64,000 nt of DNA, from assembly GCA_947247005.1 (NCBI GenBank), contig OX365953.1, positions 2,981,001 to 3,045,000 of the forward strand. The letters run 5' to 3'. Under the pieces are notes generated by a model. The model was not told the origin of the DNA. It was given only the letters and a program-made list of their open reading frames with translations, and ran no database searches. The position numbers and the translations under genes are program-made. The DNA comes from Spisula solida (Eukaryota > Mollusca > Bivalvia > Venerida > Mactridae). Within the stretch, counting starts at the first letter, position 1. Each line of letters opens with the position of its first letter. Shown here piece by piece: positions 11,559 to 26,500 of the stretch.

Positions 11559-14500
11559 GTAAGTCCCTTAAATATTTACAAGGATCAGTGAGGCCAAAAA
11601 TAAAATATTGTTTGTTTCCCATTCCCTACCTACCCAAGCAAAAAGTTCCTTACCCAAAATAATGAACCTTACTGAGTCACCATATACACAATTTATTTGT
11701 CTGATGGGACCTTCAGACAGGCAATAATCCTTACAGATCACCATCAAAACAATCAAAACAGCAGAACTACATGCAGCATTTAGTGCATGGGAAAAACAAA
11801 AATTATTGACAATAAAACATTAAACAAATTTTTTTTCCCTACCTATCTACCCATCCCTAATTGGCCAGGGTCGGGAAGGGGAAACAATACTATTTTATTT
11901 TTGGTCTGTATCTTGCATGTATAATGAAGCGGTTTGTGGTGTGTTCTGGTGTTGACTATGTGTTGGCGCGTAATGTAAGCCACGCTCACCGGATGCTGCT
12001 GCTGACGTTGGTATAAGTTTCCAAACGTTGATGTCAATAGCTATAAATATCCAACCGTTGATGTAAAACTAACTTTGTTGACTTTTAGATGTTTTTATTC
12101 AGTGTTCAACAAATGTATATTTCACAAAGTTATTAGTTATTCAGATAATCACAAAGTTAAGTTCTCACAAAGTTATTTATCAATTGGTAATCCAATATTT
12201 ATATTTTAACTTGAACTCAAGTTACTATTTAATATGGTACTCCATATTTAGTCCTACTTATGTGCTAGTTAGGAACTCCTAACTAACACAACCTAACGCC
12301 TAAAAATTACTAGTTATACTCTAAATAAGATTTCCTTGACTTATATACAAAGTCTGTAGACATTGACACCTAGAGCAATTTATCTCAAAGGAAGTGGCTT
12401 TTAACACTTAATAATAAAACAGTCAAACATAATTATTTTGAGACTTCAATCTTTGACAATTAAACAATAGGTGTAAAATTAATAAAAGAAAGTTTGCAAC
12501 ATAGTTTGAAAGATATGGCTTGATAGGAAATTGATAATATCTCAGGAAACAAGGTATTATAATTAAGAACTCAAAATTGACATGTGTTCAGAGATTGAGC
12601 AATATTATTTGAAAGTAGAATTTTAAACAATAGAAACCATGATTGATTATGTAACAATGATTATGAAAAATAAATGGCAAATTTTACATCATAAAACATG
12701 TATTGGTGCAATAGCAGATATCACTGTATTCATATGCAAAATGCCCACCAGCAATCTATTGGATGAATGAACAATAAACAGGGTTCTCAAGGTCAGGGAA
12801 AAGTCAGGGGAAAACATAATTTTTTCAAGGTCAGGGAAAAGTCAGGGAATTTTGGAATTAGGGAAATCCAGAAATTTACCAAAAGTCAGGGAAAAAGTCA
12901 GGGAATTTTTCATTGAAGCTGTCGATAAGTGTCGTTTCCTATGAAGTAATACCTAAGACTGAAAAAAATCCTCGCTCGCTATACTCGCTTGGAATCATTT
13001 GACATTATAATAACTTTATGTCAATCAACAGCCTTAAAATCTGCTACCTTAAACTTTTTTGTTGCATATAAAGCAAATTTATCCTCATTTTTTTCTCGTT
13101 AATTGCCATATTTTGCTTGAACAAAAAGATGCTGTGTCGCCCGATTGCTTTAAAAAGTCAGGGAAAATTGCTCTGTGGTCAGGGAAAAATCAGGGAAAAG
13201 TCAGGGAATTTTGTCTTGGAAAGTATGTGGGAACCCTGATAAAAACCTGCCATTCACCAATAGGTAACCGGTGGTACTAATCCCTTTGTATACAAACATC
13301 ATCTCTCCTATAGACCAAGTACATTAAAAAACCAGGGAATCTATTTATAGACAAGAGTAAGGGTAGTGCACCCGGATTCCTTGTAACACAACTGCATCTT
13401 CCCTCGAAGGTTAAGATCATTTGCCAATCATTGTTGATGACAGTAAAGCCCAAATATCTGTCACTGGTTCGTTCTATGTAAGAAAGGTATGTCACATTCT
13501 CATTATGTCACACTAGTTATACCCCTGCACAACGAGTTGTAAGGGGGTATACTGGATTCAGCTTGTCTGTCTGTCTGTCAGTCTGTCCGTAGATGCATTC
13601 TTGTGGATGCAACTCCTCCTACAGTTTTGGCAGGATTTCACTACAACATTCACAGATGAACAACCTCAACATATTGATGTGCATGAAGAAAGGAATTTGC
13701 GCTGCGATGAATTTTGGCAGAATTATGGCCTTTGCCGGCAAGGGTATATTAGTCTGCGATTAGCTCGACTTTTCAAAGTCTTACAATTTACATTATCAAT
13801 GATAAGTCTAAATATTCAGGAGTCTCGATATTCCTGATAAGATTTATCTATTCTGAAAGAGCTATGGTTTCTGACAAAATTAAAAGCTATTTGATTAAAA
13901 TATCTCAATAATGGCAAAGTTATGGTCAATTTTATCTGCTCTGAAGTATTTCATTCAATGCAAACTGAGTTAAATATGGAAACGATGTGGTCAAAGGCCT
14001 CTTGTTTGGCAACAATTGTCGGCCGCATTTGATTTTCAGGATTTTTTATTTGGCTCTGTTGACACCCCTGAATATTGTAAAAGCTAAATTTCGCAGTTTT
14101 CACTCAATCTGACATCAGCAGGACTTTAAACTTAAATATTCATTGACAGTGCTGAAGAGAAGTGCATATTGTGTTTAGTAAAAAAGGGAAGTAACTGTGT
14201 CTGTCTTAAACAGTTTTTACCCATATTTGTGAATTGCCTCCCTTGATGTTTGTCTTGCTGTAGACTGGGCAATTTTTTGTACACTTTGAAGCAGTTTTTT
14301 GAAACTGTACACTTTCATTTATAACAGCATGTTTAATACTGTCAATGACAAGTAAATTGGAATAAACAACATAGTACATTTGTCTGTGAGTCTTTAAAAT
14401 CCAAAATGTATAAACTTTGTTCAAGCGGCCCCTGAGACTGTAAAGCAACAACTTCTCTATACAGTGTAGCAATACCACGGGATTTGTGGCTACAGGTTCA

Positions 14501-17500
14501 AGTTGAAATATGTCACTATTGGAAAAACAAAAATAGCCATTATAAGGATTTTATTTCTTCGATTGTTCCAGCACCCTGTGAAATCTGTATTTTCAACGGT
14601 TTCACAGGATGATGGACAAAACAGCACAGCTGCTGAAGAAGATCTTATATTTCATGGAAAGCAAATAATTTTCTCCTTAGCGTGGCGTATTTTAAATAGA
14701 AATCGATAAAGAAATAAAGTATTTATGAGTATTTATGCTTTCCAATGTTGACAAATTTCGACTTGGACCTGTAGCCAAAAGTCACGTGGTATTGCTGCAC
14801 TGTTTAACAACGCCTCAAAAATTTCCATGAGCCGATATTAACTTTTAATTTAACCTCTATAGAGAAACAACCTCTTAACCATGGCCAGTATTTGCAGCTC
14901 CTAAAGGGTGTTGCTCTACAGAGGTTTTACTGTTAATGATGTTTACGGGTCATCTGTGGCTTGCCATTTCAGTCTGTTTTCAAAGAATTAATCAGGTTGA
15001 TAAACGTTTGGGTTTGAGTTTATTTCCAAATTCAAAAATGGAAATAGTTGCTTTTAGTTTCTTCTACAGTACCCTCCAAAAATAAGTATACAGTAAATAA
15101 TTGTTGCAAAACTAAACTTGGTTAAATTACTCGATATCTGTTTATCAGACGGTCACAATTATACTAGTTTCTGAATCTACAGTTACTAAAGGAGTCAAAA
15201 TAGAGATGGAAATAAAGATGAAGATGTTTGGAACTAAATAACCATGTGATCAAAAAGGCGGAATTTTACATCTTTTTGTGACAAAGTTACCATTCAAGAG
15301 GGACAAAGAAACTTTATATTTTGCACCTAGGGTACCAATCAATGTATGGTCTATACATTTAATAAACAAAACTATTCATTTTCTTCAAAGATATTGTTGT
15401 TTTACCGTTTTGCCAATAGTGTTATTACAGACAAGTGAATGGGGGAAATAACCTCTGTATACTTATTTTTGATGGGCACTGTATATCTATAAATAGCTGT
15501 TATAGTTCTTATGCACTAAGGTTTTGCATCATGCCTGCAATGTAATGCACACTCAACATACAGATTACATCCGCTTCAAACTTTCTACACTAAGGCTTGT
15601 GGGGGGGGGGATGGTACTACAATCCATAAACTTTTAGGAGTACATGACTGTATCGTTGTCTTGGTATTTATTGATCTGACAGGGTACAAATTGCATCCGC
15701 TTTAAACTTTCTATATGAAGTTCAGAGGAGGGACTACAAATCATGAACTTTGTGAAGTACATGTATGCAGTTGTCTTGTTAGTTATTTATTAATCAGGGT
15801 ACAAATTGTGACCGCTTTAAACTTTCTATACGATGGTGGGTGGAAGGGGGGACTTCAAATCATGATCTTTGAGAAGAACATGTACATGTATGCAATTGTT
15901 TTGATATTTATTAACCAGATTTTCCAAGGAAAAAACTGGTTATTAATATTAAGATGGGCGAATTTGGCGGGCTGGCGTCCACAATTGGTTTCCAATTGAT
16001 AACTTTTAAAGTTAGGAATGAGGTATCAAGATGAAACTTGCTGTGTAGGTTGCTTATATGAAAACCTTGCTTGGGATTGAAAGTCAAGGTCAATGTCACT
16101 TACTAAAAATAGAAAAAACCTTTCCGCTTTATATTAACTTCAGTTAGGAATGAGATATAATCATGAAACTTGCTGTGTAGGTAGCTTATATGAAAACCTG
16201 GCTTGGGATTGAAAGTGGGGCGGGTGTAGTCAAGGTCACTGTTACTAAAAATAGAAAAAATTTCCGCTCTAACTTCAGTTAGGAATGAGATATGATCATT
16301 TGCTGTGTAGGTAGCTTATATGAAAACCTTGTTTAGGATCGAAAGTGGGGCCGGTGGGGTAAAGGTCACTGTTACTAAAAATAGAAAAAATCTGTTTCCG
16401 CTTTGTAACTTCAGTAAGGGAATAAGGAATGGGATATTATCATGAAATTTGCCAGTGGGGATTTAGACCGTAAGCATTGTCTCCAGAGTGGGGATTTAGA
16501 TATCAAAAACTCGAAAGTGTCTAATTCCCCCAATGGGTCGCCCGCCGCCCCCTGGGTGGGCATAATATTGACTGGTGCATTTTCTGAAAACTCCACTTGA
16601 GTGTGGTGTCAAGGCAAGTTACAAAAAAGGGTGCATCCATTTTTCGCGAAATTATGCTTCCTTATATTTACATGTTTTGTTAATCAATGTAATGCACAAT
16701 TTAGATTATGTCCGCTTTAAACTCAGGGGGGGGGGGGGGGGGAGGCGAAGAGATTACAAACCATGATCTTTTAGGAGTGTACAGTTGTCTAGACATTAAA
16801 TGAAATGTCTGCAGAATCAGCAATATTGATCGGTTCCATAGTATAACAGTATTGGTGTTTGTTGCAAGTCAAGGTGGCTTTCCTTATTTAGACTTGATGT
16901 AGAATTCAAGGTGACTTCAATGATGAACCTCATGTTGTCATGTTCATGGTGTGGGTGGGGTTTCATAAATTGCATAACTTACTTGCTTATGTGTATTGTT
17001 TTTAGCTCACCTGTCACAAAGTGAGCTTTTGTGATCAATCTTCGTCCGTCGTCTGTCGTCCGTCAACAATTTGCTTGTGTAGACACTACAGGTCACAATT
17101 TTGGTCTAATCTTTATGAAACTTGGTCACAATGATCATCTCAACTAAATCTAGGTCAAGTTCCATATTGGGTCATCTGGGGTCAAAAACTAGGTCACAAG
17201 GTCAAATCATAGAAAAACCTTGTGTAGTCACTAGAGGGCAAAATTTTGATCTAATCTTTATGAAACTTGGTCACAATGATCATCTCACCAAAATCTAGGT
17301 CAAGTTTGATATTGGGTCATCTGGGGTCAAAAACTAGGTCACAATGTCAAATCATAGAAAAACCTTGTGTAGTCACTAGAGGACATAATTTTGATCTAAT
17401 CTTTATGAAACATGGTCACAATAATCGTCTCAACAAAATCTAAGTCAAGTTTGATATTGGTTCATCCAGGGTCAAAAACTAGGTCACAAGGTCAAATAGA

Positions 17501-20500
17501 AAAACCTTGTGTAGTCACTAGAGGACACAACTTTGACCTGATATTTATGAAACTTAAACACAATGATCATCTCAACAAAATCTAGGTCAAAAACGATATT
17601 GGGTCATCTGGTGTCAAAAACTAGGTCACAAGGTCAAATCATAGAAAAACCTTGTGTAGAGGACTAGAGGACACAATTTTGACATAATCTTCATGAAACA
17701 TATTCAGAATGATCATCTCAACAAAATCTAGGTCAAGTTTGATATTGGGTAATTTGGGGTCAAAAACTAGGTCATAAGGTCAAATCATAGAAAACCTTGT
17801 GTAGTCACTAGAGGTCACAATTTTGACCTAATCTTTATGAAACTTGGTCACAATGATCATCTCAACAAGATCTAGGTCAAGTGGGATATTGTGTTCAGAA
17901 CTGGGTCACTAGGTCAAATCACAGGACTTGCATGCACTATAACGACAGGTGAGCGACCTAGGGCTCTTTGGGCCCTCTTGTCTGTTAGACACACCCTCTT
18001 AATTATGCCCCCCCCCCCATCTTTGATGAGGGGGGTGTATTGCTTTGCACATGTCGGACGGTCTGTCTGCTGGTCGGTAGACCAAATGGTTTATGTTTAA
18101 TAACTCAAGAACGCTGTGCCCTAGGATCTTCAAACTTTACATGGAGGTTGGTCATCAATTGTAGATGATCGTTATTGATATTGAGGTCAGTAGGTCAAAA
18201 GTCACGAAATACGAACACATGCATCTTACGTGCCTTCTCCCGAGACAAACGGAAATGGCTGAGCTTTCACGATTGATAATCAACAGTGCGTTTATTTCAA
18301 AGTAGCTGTACTACAAATTCTACATTGGCCAAACACATTAGAGGACACGATTATGGCCAAATCTTCATGACACTTGGTCAGAATGTTAGTCTCTATGAAA
18401 TATTCATCAAGTTTGAAACTGGGTCATGTGGGGTAAAGAACTAAGTCACAAGATCAAATCTTAGAAAAACCTAGTGAACATATTAGAAGACTCATTTATG
18501 GCCTAATCTTCATGAAGACATAGACTTATGGCACACTATAGACTGGTATTGGCACTCGGGCTGACTTAGGCCAGAGTTCTTTTATTTTTCATTACTAGGA
18601 CCCTCCTGTGCTATTTTTTGTCATTTAAAAAAAAACACAGTTTAAAACAACTGAAAGTTCTTCCTTATGCCCTATATACTTATGGCACACTATAGACTGG
18701 TATTGGCACTCGGGCTGACTTAGGCCAGTGTTCTTTTATTTTTCATTACTCGGACCCTCCTGTGCTATTTTTTGTCATTTTCAAAAAAAAAATTGGAAAT
18801 CTTAAATTGCATATAATTTATTATGTCAAATGTTTAGATGGTACATGTATTATGATACTATACACCATGTTTTATTGTGTATTTTATTATTTCACTAATG
18901 ATAACTTGGTAAAGTACTTGTTTAATTATGTTCTCATTCACCACAGTGACATGTGCCACAGACTGGTGTCATTGAAAAAATAACTGACAGAAATTTATTT
19001 TTGGATAAAAATGTGAATAAATTTTTGTAGATGTTTTAAAATTCTTTATCAATGATACTGATACTAGCCACTGTATTTGTCTGCTGCTAGAACTGACATT
19101 GTTGCTTTCAATATTGGACTGTCATTGACTACAGTCCACCATCAACAACATGGTAGCTACATTTTGGGAGTTTCTATTTTTATTTTTTTCCCTCCTCCTG
19201 TGGACTTCTTGCTAAAAATGTCCGAGTAACTAAAAATGAAATAACTCTGGCCTTAATGCCCCTCTTCCCTGTGTAATAATTTATACATGTTCAATGCAAT
19301 AACCTTGTAGTATATTCATGCATAAAGGTTAGGATCGTGTCAATATCTCCATACTATAATGTCAGGTTCATGAACAGAGCAATGACATAAAACAATGAAA
19401 AGTCTGGTCTTTTGAGATATTTCCTCCTTATTTTTCAGTCAGGTCATGGTGGCTTTAAGTCAAATGCTAGAACATATGTATTACTTCACAATCATCATAT
19501 ATCGGACAGATAAAATATTGGTCTGTTAGCTCCGGTATGTTCAACGACCCTCCTACTTGTAGTTATATATGTCCCATATACCAAAGTGCAGATGACAATG
19601 TACAAAGTTAAAACGGCTTTAGTTACAGCTTCTATACAGTATATTACATGCTGGCACACTACAGAACGTACAATTCTTTTGATGTTCAGTGTAACAAGAG
19701 TACACTGCTATCATGTTTTAAGTCAGTTTAGTTGGTTAGTAGGTTATGATCAATCAATGAAATACAGAGTACTGCTTTAAGTAAGCCACAGGTAACTGTA
19801 TTATTGATAAAAAGAGAAAAACATTTGTCTTTTAATTTTTTTTATAAATTCATGAATTATTTTTTTTTGTTGGTTACAGTGTAGCAATACCATGTGACTT
19901 TTGACAACAGTTACAAGAAGAAATTTGTAAACATTGGAAAATAAAATAGCCATAAGTATCTTATTTCTTCATCGATTTCTATGAAATATACGCCACGCTA
20001 AGGGGAAAATAATTTGCTTTCCATGAAATATTAAATCTGTTTCAGCGGCTGTGCCGTTTTGTCCATTACCTTGTGAAACTGTGGAACGTGTAGGTTTCAC
20101 AGGGTAATGAAAAATTGGTAAAACTGCTGAAAAAGATCTTATATTTCAAGGAAAGCAAGTAATTGTCCCCTTAGCGTGGCGTATATTTCATAGAAATCGA
20201 TGAAGAAATAAAATACTTATGGCTATATTTGTGTTCTCATGTTTACAAATTTCTACTTGTAACTGTAGCCAAAAGCCACGTGGTATTGCTACACTAGGTT
20301 AGTAGGTTACGATCAATCAATGAAATACTGAGTACTGCTTTAAGTAAGCCTTGCCAAAACCACAGGTAACTGTATCATTGATAAAAAGAGTAAAACAATT
20401 TTCTTTTATAAAATTTATGTTATCTAAGATATTATAAATTTTATAAAAAAAAGTATTTTTTTTTACTGTTTACTCTTTATTAATGATACAGTTACCTGTG

Positions 20501-23500
20501 GCCGTAGCATCTTGCCATGTCATACCGAACACTACATAGTTTATAGAATTATTTCTTAATACAGCCTAAGTCTAGTACGCTAGTACTATGCAAAATTAGG
20601 TGGATGGGGGGAATGAATAAACAACAGAAGGAGTGTTGTTATTGTTGTTTTGACCGAGTTATTTAAAAAGCACTCTCAGAAATATCTAAAACAGTCAAAC
20701 CTGTAAAATGTTAAGACCATCCGTGAAATTAGAAAAATGAAAAAAATATTCGATAGGTGGTCTCTCATAGCTGAGGTTAAATATTATGGAAAATGAGCTG
20801 ATGGGAGATAACTTTGGTGCTCTTGGCTGCAGTTTGTCTTTAACAAAGGTTTTGTTAAGTGGTCTTTGTTTGCAAGTTGTCTTGTCTTTCACACAAGTTT
20901 TGTAAAGTAGTTCTTGTTTGTATGTTGTCTTTAAAACAGGTTTTGTTAAGTGGTCTTTAACATAGGTTTTGTAAAGTGGTCTTTGCTTGCAGGTGGTCTT
21001 AAACATAGGTTTTGTTAAGTGGTCTTTGCTTGCAGGTGGACTTTAACACAGGTTTTGTAAAGTGGTCTTCGGTTGAAGTTGGTCTTTAACACAGGTTTTG
21101 TAAAGTGGTCTTTGTTTGCAGGTGGCCATTAACACAGGTTTTGTTAAGTGGTCCGTGTTTGCAGGTGGCCATTAACACAGGTTTTGTAAAGTGGTCTTCT
21201 GTCGAAGGATGTCTTTTACACAGGTTTTGAGTACATAATAATTGACTTCAAGGACACAGTACCAGGAACTTAGAGACATGACCGAGTTTCTATCATACTT
21301 AGATTTATCTCTGTACTATACACTGTACTAGAATTTGTAGAATTCGGTTAATGTTAGGAGTTCATGCATACTGTCTGTAGGTACTGTACAGTCTTGTGTG
21401 AGGCAGATTTAATTTTGATGGTAATAAAGTCCTGCCTTGACAATTTGCAATTTAATCAGAAAAGTGTCCTACATATATATGTATATAGTATCCATCGGAC
21501 ACAGAATTGATTGCCCCCAACTTGCCAATTGACCATGTCAAAGGTCATATACCCATAGGCCTTTTGGAGCCAAATTTGATTTTGTGTCTTGCACATTCCT
21601 GTGGTCATATATAATACTGGATGAATTTTTCTCACTTCAAAAGTATTTGAACTACAGTTGTGAAACTTTATAGAATCATTGGTCAACTTGCATAGTCATG
21701 CCACACAAGCAATCTAAATATCTAAGTTAAAAGACCCATAACTCTGTCAACTGTCATCATAGCAAGGACCATAACTCTGTCAACTGTCATCATAGCAAGG
21801 ACCATAACTCTGTCAACTGTCATCATAGCAAGGATCATAACTCTGTCAACTGTCATCATAGCAAGGATCATAACTCTGTCAACTGTCATCATAGCAAGGA
21901 TCATAACTCTGTCAACTGTCATCATAGCAAGGATCATAACTCTGTCAACTGTCATTATAGCAAGGATCATAACTCTGTCAACTGTCATCATAGCAAGGAT
22001 CATAACTCTGTCAACTGTCATCATAGCAAGGACCATAACTCTGCTTATACTGTATGAATCTGAATCAAAATGCAAGGTGCACACCTACCATACTCTGCTA
22101 CAGTAAATGTCACATAAGGTTAGCTAAGGTGCATAATTATGCATAGGGTTATTTTAATATACTTTGAAATCAATAATATTCATGAATTATTTAATTTCAT
22201 GGATGACCTAAACCATGAAATTAAATACCCAATGATTTTTTGAACGATTTCAGATAATTTGTGTGAATTATGACCTTGCTATTTTTCATGAAATCCGAAA
22301 TCCTTGAAATTAATAATGTTCCCACAAACTGGTCTTTTTACACCAAAACCATGAAATTTTGTCCCATTGAAATTGAATGATTTTACAGACTAAACAGTTT
22401 TTTTCTGACTGTAAGGAAACATTAGATATGTTCTAGCATTTTACGTCATGCCACCATGACATACCTTTGTATATCCGATATTGTAATGTACATTGTAAGG
22501 AAATATCTCAATTGACCGACATTTAACAAAAAATCCCAATTTATAAACTGGTCTTATCCCTATTCATGAAACTGACATTCAACCTCGAGTGACGTTGTAG
22601 TCAGTATTATATGTCAGTGGTGAATGTCACACGAGGTTAGCAAAGGTGCATGGGGTTAGCTAAGGTGAATATGTTGTGTATTGTAGTTTTGGAGAGCGAT
22701 GAAAGCCGATATTTGGTGCAGCATGGCACTCATGCAGTCATATGACAAAAACACTTGAACGATATGATAACCAATGTTTATGTGACTTTGAATGTCATCG
22801 TACTCCCCACTGTAGGCCTCCACAGACTTATGAATATTAATGAGCTCAATGAAGGCTATTTATAGAACTGTAGAATGTGACACACTGACCTAATGATAAA
22901 AGTCGGTGACTTATTTTTCGGGATAGACTAGCCATATTGAGCTTAGTGTATAAACGAGTCAATTTCTGGTTATCGCAATAATGAGTACTTGTACACATTG
23001 AATTATAGAGTCTCACAATAATGAGTACAGTGATAAGAAATCACAATAAGTCATACAAGTTGAATTGTATAGTATCACAATAAGTCGTACAAGTTGAATT
23101 GTATTAGTATAACAATAAGTTGTACAAGTTTAATTGTATAGTATCACAATAAGTCGTACAGTGATTTGGTTTATACGCGGTGGAGCTGTTTAAATAGTTA
23201 TCCTTTGGGCATGTTTATACTCTGAGTATTCTGACAATGAGTTATACAGTGCAACCTCTCCAGAGCATTCCGCCATGATATAGCAACAACTTCTCTTAAG
23301 CAACATAATTATTTTATTATGCCCCCCATCTTTGATGAGGGGGTATATTGCTTTGCACATGTCTGTCGGTCGGTCGGTCGGTCAGGCGGTCGGTCGGTCG
23401 GTCTGTCTGTCGGTCGTATAAAATGGTTTCCGTTCAATAACTCAAGAACGCTTTGACCTAGGATCTTCAAACTTTACATGGAGGTTGGTCAGCAACAGTA

Positions 23501-26500
23501 GATGACCCCTATTGATGTTGAGGTCAGTAGATCAAAGGTCAAGGTCACTGTGACCATTACTATTTCTGACTATTTAAATGGTTTCCGTTCAATAACTCAA
23601 GAACACTTTGATCTAGGATCTTCAAACTTTACATGGAGGTTGGTCAGCAACAGTAGATGACCCCTATTGATGTTGAGGTCAGTAGATCAAAGGTCAAGGT
23701 CACTGTGACCATTACTATTTCTGACTATTTAAATGGTTTCCGTTCAATAACTCAAGAACACTTTGACCTAGGATCTTCAAACTTTACATGGAGGATGGTC
23801 AGCAATAGTAGATGACCCCTATTTATTTTGAGGTCAAATGTCAAGGTCACTGTGACTTTTTCAATTTCTGACTATTTAAATGGTTTCTGTTCAATAACTC
23901 CAGAACCCTTGACCCAGGATCTTTAAACCTTACATGGAGGTTGGTCAGCAATAGTAGATGACCCCTATTGATTTTGAGGTCAGTAGGTCAAGGTCTCTGT
24001 GACCTTTTCAATTTCTGACTATTTAAATGGTTTCCGTTCAATTACTCTAGAACGCTTTGACCTAGGATCTTCAAACTTTACATGGAGGTTGGACAGCAAC
24101 AGTAGATGACCCCTATTGATTTTGAGGTCAAAGGTCAAGGTTACTGTGACCTTCACCATTTCTGACTATTGGGCTGCCATGGGGGCATACATGTTTTACA
24201 AACATCTCTTGTTTCAGAAGTATATCCATTTGCTGTATAAGTTATGCCTCTCCAGAGCAGCAACCTCTTTACAGCAACCAAACTTTGTGTTTCCAATGAG
24301 TGTCGTTCTAGAGAGGTTGCACTGTATATGTTTGATTGTTTCATTGATTAGGAAAAATACGTATCAATTAAGGACTTCTTTCTTAAGACCTAATACGTAT
24401 TTAACATACATGCTTCCGTTCAGCACATTTACTCTTCGATCATTGAGTCGCATTGAGTCAGCTGTGGCTGCATCAGCACATCGGCTTTGGACCCTCTCAG
24501 GAACCCTTATGGAAATACAAGGCCTCTGACTACCAGTAGCTGAGCTTAACTTATAGCGACACCGCTATAAATATTAATTTGTATGCAAATTAGGTTGTCT
24601 CTCGCTACCAATAGTGGGCCCGCAACTAGTAGCCGCTACCTAGCCGCTATTAGTAGTTTCTAATAAATTATTGATTCCAAGACATACAAAACTGTAATAG
24701 CTAATTTAAGGGGTCATAATTATAGAACCCATTGTGGGATTTAGTAATTTAAAAATAACCAGCCCTTTTGGTGATACATAATATTAACTAGTAAGGTGTC
24801 AAAGTTTGGTTCAAATTGAATCATAAATAAACCTCTATAGACCTAGGGAGTCAACAATGTCATATGATTTGTGAATGTCTCTTTGTTTGGTGGCTTATTG
24901 TAAGCAAGTTGATGGCTCAGTCTATAACTCCCCCCCCCCCCCCCTCTGTCTGTGAGCTAGTCTATCATGCATACATACACCTAACCTTGATCGACAGTTA
25001 CTACAAAAACGTAGTGAAAAATACTATTTCTATTGGATTCTGCACTGAGAGACTAAAAACTTAACATTATTATATCACCTTAGACTTTGGCATTAAATCG
25101 AGCAGTTTGTTTCCATTTGTATTTTGTAACCTAGTCATGTGATGACGCAATCATGTTGTTTACGTTTTTAGAACCAGTATGTTATAAAGGCAGTTGGGGA
25201 TGTGCTTACAAATGTGTTAAGTCGTTGTATGAACAAGTTGACAGTGATTATACTTCATATTAGTTAATTCAAAGATCATATAGGGTTTTAACTTGGATTA
25301 CTAAAATACATTGTCATAATTCTGTGAATTCAGATACAACAGTATATGATTTTATAAAACTGGCTGTAGGGACTTAAATTATCTTACTAAAACATTGGTG
25401 GGTACTATAAGATTATTATAAATATATGTCCCTAAATTTAACTTAATGGAAATTAAGGTGCTGTAGGGAGCGTAGGATTTAATACGTTATGTGTTTATAT
25501 CATTCTCAAACTGCCGCATTCAGTATGCCACATGGACCATATAGTACAGTGGGCCAGAGACTTCGCGAGAGAAAATTGACACCAAAATTCGTGAAACATA
25601 AAGCAAAGGATCTGAAAGCTCTTGCGAACATTGTAACAACATCGGAATTACTCAAGCCACATGACTGTCCGCAAGCTTCGCAGGACTCCACAGGTTTTGG
25701 TGAAGCTGTGGTCACTCTGACATTTGAGACGAAAAATGGGGAATCTCATTTTAAACTGGACCATGTGTGTGGAAGGTACAAAATTATGTTTCTCTAAATC
25801 ACTTTATATTCGCTTGAGCTTTATTTCACGACTTTTGATTTTGAACTTATTTTGTGATTTAAGATCAAGTTATTGATTTTTCACCAGTTTGTGTAAAATT
25901 GATCAATATGTTTACATTTGGAAAGACATGCGTTCAGTTGACGAAAGACAACACTTTTTCAATCAAATCATTGAAAGTGCTCTTAGGATGTTGTTACTTT
26001 CAAACTCTTCTACCATTCTCATGCATGTGTTTGATCAACCTTATGTTGGCATTTAAGGTGTCAGAAATTATGTACTACTCGTTAGCCTTAGGAGTCATCA
26101 CTGTGCTCAAAGAAAATCCTTGGGCCTTAAATAGGAGTCTGGTTCTGCTCTTTTCTTCAGCCTTTGGAGTCTGGTGCTGTACCCTTAAGCCTAAGGAGTC
26201 GGGTGCTGTACCCTTAAGCCTTAGGAGTCTGGTGCTGTACCCTTTAGCCTAAGGAGTCTGGTGCTGTACCCTTTAGCCTTAGGAGTCGGGTGCTGTACCC
26301 TTAAGCCTAAGGAGTCTGGTGCTGTACCCTTTAGCCTTAGGAGTCGGGTGCTGTACCCTTCAACCCTAGGAGTCGGGTGCTGTATCATTCAGCCTTAGGA
26401 GTCGGGCTGTACCCTTTAGCCTTAGGAGTATGGTGCTGTACCCTTAAGCCTTAGGAGTCGGGTGCTGTACCCTTCAGCCCAAGGAGTAGGGTGCTGTATC

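Noticed and set aside
24116..24529. 137-codon forward ORF
   Set aside because: It crosses the end of the TATGCCCCC element and a MITE. No motif was recognised.
25899..26252. 117-codon forward ORF as a further exon
   Set aside because: It has no Gly-Arg phase-2 end, starts in AT-rich sequence and owes its second half to the first units of the 29-bp array.
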